This document shows positions 43,893-46,780 of a stretch of DNA of 46,780 nucleotides, piece by piece. Source of the stretch: Isosphaeraceae bacterium (lineage in GTDB: Bacteria; Planctomycetota; Planctomycetia; Isosphaerales; Isosphaeraceae); the NCBI GenBank assembly GCA_021324445.1, contig JAJPJC010000265.1, positions 1 through 46,780 on the forward strand. The letters run 5' to 3'. Within the stretch, counting starts at the first letter, position 1, and the number at the start of each line of letters is the position of its first letter. The position numbers and the translations under genes were made by a program. The notes under the pieces were generated by a model. It was not told the DNA's origin. It searched no databases and saw only the letters and a list, made by a program, of their open reading frames with translations.

Positions 43893-45311
43893 TCAGGCCG
43901 GCTTCGCTGATGGCGATCGCCACGCCACGGCGCCGCCCTCGGGAACAGGGCCGGGCGGTCCATCCATCTGGGGAAGGGGCGGATTGCCGGCGACCGGGAG
44001 GCCGTGAGCGATCCGCTCCTGGAGCGGCGTGACCTTCGTTGTGGCCGCCTGGTGGTGCCGGATGTAATCCTCAAGCTCGCCGCGGAACTTGGTGATCGCG
44101 TTCTTGACCGGCCAGGCCGCGCCGTCGGCCAGGCCGCAGATCGTGGTCCCGGGAATGATTCCCATGTTGTTGGCCATCTGGAGCATGATGTCAAGGTCCT
44201 CGATCCGCCCGCCGCCGGCCTTGATCCGCTTCAGCATCTTGTAGAACCAGCCGGTGCCCTCGCGGCAGGGGGTGCACTGGCCGCAGCTCTCGTGGGCGAA
44301 GAAGCGGCAGGTGTTATAGAGGTAGTCCACGATGCTGGTCTTGTCATCGATCACGGTCACCGCGGCGGTGCCCAGGCCGAGGCAGCCCGGCTTGCGGAGG
44401 CTTTCGAAGTCCAGGGGGGTGTCCAGCTCGCTGGCCGAGAGGAGCCCCATACTGATCCCGCCAGGCACGGCGGCCTTGGCCGTCCGGCCTTTCCAGACCC
44501 CGCCGGCATGCTCATCGATCAGGGCGCGGCAAGTGACCCCGAGCGGCAGCTCGACACAGACCTGCTTGTTCACATGGCCCGAGACGCAGTACAGTTTCGG
44601 CCCGTAGCTCTTGGGCACTCCGATCGACTTGAACCAGGTCGCTCCCCGCTCGAGGATGTGGGGCACGCAGCACAGCGTCTCGACGTTGTTCACCACTGTC
44701 GGCTTGCGGAAAGCGCCCTCGATGGCCGGGAACGGCGGCTTGATCCGCGGCCACCCGCGCTTCCCCTCGAGGCTCTCGATCAGGCCGGTCTCCTCGCCGC
44801 AGATATAGGCCCCGGCCCCGCGATGGACCCACACATCCAGGTTGAAGCCCGTGCCATAGATGTCCTTGCCCAGGTGGCCGGCCGCACGGGCCTCCGCGAT
44901 CGCCGCCTCGAGGATGCCGAAGGCGCGGATGTACTCGAACCGGAGATAAATGTAGGCCGTCGCCGCCTTGGTCGCGAAGCAGGAGATGAGGATCCCTTCG
45001 AGGAACTGGTGGGGATCTTTCTCCATCAGGATCCGATTATTGAAGGTCGCCGGCTCGCTCTCGTCGGCGTTGACGCACATCAGCGTCGCCTTCCGGTCCT
45101 TGGGCAGGAAGCTCCACTTCAACCCGCACGGGAAGCCGGCCCCGCCGCGACCACGCAGTTCCGAGTCCTTGACGATATTGAGGACGGCCTCCGGATCCAT
45201 CGCCAGCGCCTTGCGCGCGGCCTGATAGCCACCCCGCGATTCATACACTTTGAGGGTGTGGCTGTCCGGTACGTTCCAGTTGCGGCTCAGGACGGGTTCA
45301 AACGTGGCCAC
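43893..45311 (-). CDS. nuoF: NADH-quinone oxidoreductase subunit F
   Basis: This encodes 472 aa, the NADH- and FMN-binding subunit. The Gly-rich NADH loop RGRGGAGFPCGLKWSFLP lies at residues 53-70, GAGAYICGEETGLIESLEG is the FMN region, and ESCGQCTPCREGTGW with a later Cys in TTICGLADGAAWP binds the 4Fe-4S cluster. The protein has a C-terminal tail of about 40 residues rich in proline beyond the usual end. The start is GTG at 45311. An 82-base spacer with palindromic repeats separates it from nuoE. Confidence 0.95.
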   Translation of the reverse strand: MATFEPVLSRNWNVPDSHTLKVYESRGGYQAARKALAMDPEAVLNIVKDSELRGRGGAGFPCGLKWSFLPKDRKATLMCVNADESEPATFNNRILMEKDPHQFLEGILISCFATKAATAYIYLRFEYIRAFGILEAAIAEARAAGHLGKDIYGTGFNLDVWVHRGAGAYICGEETGLIESLEGKRGWPRIKPPFPAIEGAFRKPTVVNNVETLCCVPHILERGATWFKSIGVPKSYGPKLYCVSGHVNKQVCVELPLGVTCRALIDEHAGGVWKGRTAKAAVPGGISMGLLSASELDTPLDFESLRKPGCLGLGTAAVTVIDDKTSIVDYLYNTCRFFAHESCGQCTPCREGTGWFYKMLKRIKAGGGRIEDLDIMLQMANNMGIIPGTTICGLADGAAWPVKNAITKFRGELEDYIRHHQAATTKVTPLQERIAHGLPVAGNPPLPQMDGPPGPVPEGGAVAWRSPSAKPA

Positions 45312-45346
45312 GGCCGTCTCGTCTCCCTGATCCTTCTCTCAAGTCG

Positions 45347-45398
45347 GTCAGGCTTGAGCCTGACAGAACCTGCATGTCAGGCTAACGCCTGACCTACG
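45347..45398. repeat. Palindromic dispersed repeat, copy 2 (TCAGGC family)
   Basis: GTCAGGCTTGAGCCTGAC (45347-45364) is a perfect palindrome and GTCAGGCTAACGCCTGAC (45376-45393) has seven-base arms. Minus-strand GTAGGTCAGGC (45388-45398) includes the nuoE TAG stop (45394-45396). The same core follows the DUF1080 gene at 138-149. Confidence 0.75.
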
Positions 45399-45936
45399 TG
45401 ACTGAGGACGCATCGCGGCGTCCGCTCTTCAGCTCCTCCAGCATCGCGTCGACGGATGTCTCAGTGAGCGGCCCATAAACCCGCCCGTCGTCGGCCAGGG
45501 CGGCCGGGGCGAAGTCGCAAATACCCAGGCACTCGGCAAACTCGACGGTCAACTTGCCGTCGGAGGTCGTTTCGCCGGGTTCGATCGCCAAGCGGGAGCA
45601 GGCGTGCTCCAGCAGTTCATCGCCGCCGCGAATCATGCACGACAGCGAGCGGCAGATCCAGACCCGGACGTCGCCGATCGGCGCCTGGGGGAAGAATCCG
45701 TAGAAGCTCATCGTGTCGTGCACCTCGGCCGGCGTGATCTCCAGGAGCTCGGCGATCTCCGCCATCGCCTGCAAGGGGACGCACCGCAGGTGCTCCTGCA
45801 CCAGGTGCAACGCCGGCAGAGTGACCGCACGCTTGCTGGGATAGCGGGGAAAGAGCGACCGGATTCGCTCTTTCATCGCCTCGCTCAGGATGGGAATCCG
45901 TTTCGGCTCAACCGGGGTCGTCATCGCTGCCTGCAT
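45394..45936 (-). CDS. nuoE: NADH-quinone oxidoreductase subunit E
   Basis: This encodes 180 aa, a thioredoxin-like subunit with a 2Fe-2S cluster bound by C95, C100, C136 and C140 (ICRSLSC and ECLGICDFAP). The N-terminal helical part with PALHLVQEHLRCVP and the box ITPAEVHDTMSFYGFF are typical. CGGAG lies about eight bases before the ATG at 45936. Two small genes end 18 bases upstream on the same strand, so they probably share its transcript. The stop codon is part of a dispersed repeat. Confidence 0.95.
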   Translation of the reverse strand: MQAAMTTPVEPKRIPILSEAMKERIRSLFPRYPSKRAVTLPALHLVQEHLRCVPLQAMAEIAELLEITPAEVHDTMSFYGFFPQAPIGDVRVWICRSLSCMIRGGDELLEHACSRLAIEPGETTSDGKLTVEFAECLGICDFAPAALADDGRVYGPLTETSVDAMLEELKSGRRDASSVT

Positions 45937-45954
45937 CGGTCTACTCCGAGAAGA

Positions 45955-46275
45955 TCAAGGCTCGCTTGCCGGGTGACGAGAGGATGGGTAATCGACTCCT
46001 AATGGCGCAGCGTTTCCTCCTCGTTCGTCGAGCGCTCCGAGCGCCGCGCCCCCCGAACGGTCCCCAACACCCTCCCCACCGCGAGGTTGCACCTGAGAGA
46101 GGACCCGTTCCCTGAGATCGTTCATCAACCCATTCATCGTGCTGATGACAGCCCCGGTCTTCACATCGGCATCAACGAACAGTCCACTCGGTCGATGAAT
46201 CAAGCGAAGATGCCCTCCTCCGCTGACCAAGCGGGTATGCTCGATCGTCACATCATTCTCGTCAAATCCATTCAT
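45955..46275 (-). CDS. Small hypothetical protein upstream of nuoE
   Basis: This encodes 106 aa. The first 60 residues (VTIEHTRLVSGGGHLRLIHRPSGLFVDADV) form a compact beta-rich sequence that looks coding. The last 45 residues are Gly/Ala/Pro-rich, as if the gene had read through into a spacer. It begins one base after the stop of the next gene upstream (TGA-T-ATG), so the pair is surely linked. No known family is recognised. Confidence 0.55.
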   Translation of the reverse strand: MNGFDENDVTIEHTRLVSGGGHLRLIHRPSGLFVDADVKTGAVISTMNGLMNDLRERVLSQVQPRGGEGVGDRSGGAALGALDERGGNAAPLGVDYPSSRHPASEP

Positions 46276-46276
46276 A

Positions 46277-46582
46277 TCAAAATCCCAGTATAGCTAATAG
46301 CTTATTGAGGTTCACGACGGTTGCGGGACCAAATTGCTCCTGGGCCATGTAGGCCAGCATGTCGAATTCCGTTTCGGAAAGATCGAGGACCATCGGCGGC
46401 GTCGGCTTCGCCTGGAGGGCCGTCGCTTCAATGATCACGTGATAGAGAGTTACCGACCGCTCATAGGGAGATTGTCCCGGTGCAATTCGGATCGTCGTGG
46501 AGCGGGTGCTCAGGTTTATGGTCGTCTGACCCAAGGCGGCTCCACGAGAACCCAGTCCTCCTTCCGCAATGGTGACCGACAC
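46277..46582 (-). CDS. Small hypothetical protein heading the nuo cluster
   Basis: This encodes 101 aa from a GTG at 46582 (SVTIAEGGLGSRGAALGQTTINLSTRSTTIRIAPGQSPYERSVTLYHVIIEA). It is beta-rich with a helical C-terminus, without signal or membrane segments. GAGGGGG lies about 11 bases upstream. It is one base before the following gene. Its function is unknown; a role in nuo expression is not supported beyond position. Confidence 0.5.
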   Translation of the reverse strand: MSVTIAEGGLGSRGAALGQTTINLSTRSTTIRIAPGQSPYERSVTLYHVIIEATALQAKPTPPMVLDLSETEFDMLAYMAQEQFGPATVVNLNKLLAILGF

Positions 46583-46625
46583 GATGCGAAAGCCCCCTCT
46601 GAGCGGTACATCCTGAAACGAGCTT

Positions 46626-46780
46626 TAGAGTCTGTTCCGAAAGCCCCGGAGGGGCGGTGGTCAATAGGTGGACCTGTCGCCCCTGCGGGGCTCTTCCAAG
46701 GGGAGGCGCCGGAACGCTCTCCCAGGGGCTACCGCCCCTGGCTATTGACCACCGCCCCCATTCGGGGGCTCAGATACCCT
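46626..46780. mobile_element. Second MITE-like element, cut by the window end
   Basis: TTA plus GAGTCTGTTCC at 46623-46638 (TTA at 46625 region) repeats the left end of the element at 10586. Inside, a 16-bp inverted repeat GGGCGGTGGTCAATAG at 46652-46667 pairs with CTATTGACCACCGCCC at 46742-46757, with weaker pairing extending outward. The right end and second TTA lie beyond the window. The interior is unrelated to the 10586 copy. Confidence 0.6.

Noticed and set aside
45347..45398. Intrinsic terminator after nuoE
   Set aside because: The hairpins lack a T-run, and nuoF follows on the same strand, so a dispersed repeat is the better explanation.

Overview
This is high-GC bacterial DNA. Its gene content points to a planctomycete, probably of the Isosphaera/Gemmata type: DUF1080 sugar hydrolases, a DUF1549/DUF1553 protein with a cytochrome-like CxxCH domain, a giant secreted protein with an LExRxLM motif near its N-terminus, a Ser/Thr kinase fused to an ATPase and helical repeats, and several dispersed short palindromic repeats. 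This assignment is inferred from families; no rRNA or tRNA gene was seen.

Layout. (1) 146-3760, minus strand: three secreted enzymes (DUF1080 protein, serine beta-lactamase-like hydrolase, multidomain esterase). (2) 4082-10481, plus strand: an esterase-gluconolactonase fusion, a second DUF1080 protein, an enolase-superfamily sugar-acid dehydratase, a 2-hydroxyacid dehydrogenase, proC and a YfcE-like phosphoesterase. The first four read as a carbohydrate/sugar-acid catabolic set. (3) 10507-11596, minus strand: a decayed VapBC-like toxin-antitoxin pair. Its PIN toxin gene carries one frameshift and a 136-bp MITE-like insertion flanked by TTA duplications. (4) 11778-17677, plus strand: guaA, two small conserved proteins and an 854-aa DUF1549/DUF1553 protein. 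(5) 17689-24669, minus strand: a 2326-aa secreted protein combining a beta-helix, Ig-like repeats, an SdrD-B-like domain and a sedolisin (S53) protease. (6) 25542-28778, plus strand: a VanZ-like protein, a large secreted protein of unknown function, a small conserved protein and a retropepsin-like gene broken by one in-frame TAG. (7) 28785-33071, minus strand: a 1428-aa kinase-ATPase-repeat protein. (8) 33222-46582, minus strand: a complex I cluster in the order nuoE-F-G-H-I-J-K-L-M-N, preceded by two small genes. nuoA-D are not in the window.

The most interesting material is non-coding. A 14-bp motif (TTA plus the terminal GAGTCTGTTCC) occurs at two loci 36 kb apart, each next to a strong hairpin. 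At the first locus, removing the element and one TTA rejoins the PIN-domain reading frame exactly. A separate palindromic repeat (core GTAGGTCAGGC) lies immediately after two unrelated genes and supplies the TAG stop codon of both. Gaps in the otherwise tightly packed nuo cluster carry different short repeats, so these spacers look like tolerated landing sites. No clear new defence or metabolic system was found. The enzyme fusions, the MITE-disrupted toxin and the stop-codon repeats are the best leads.
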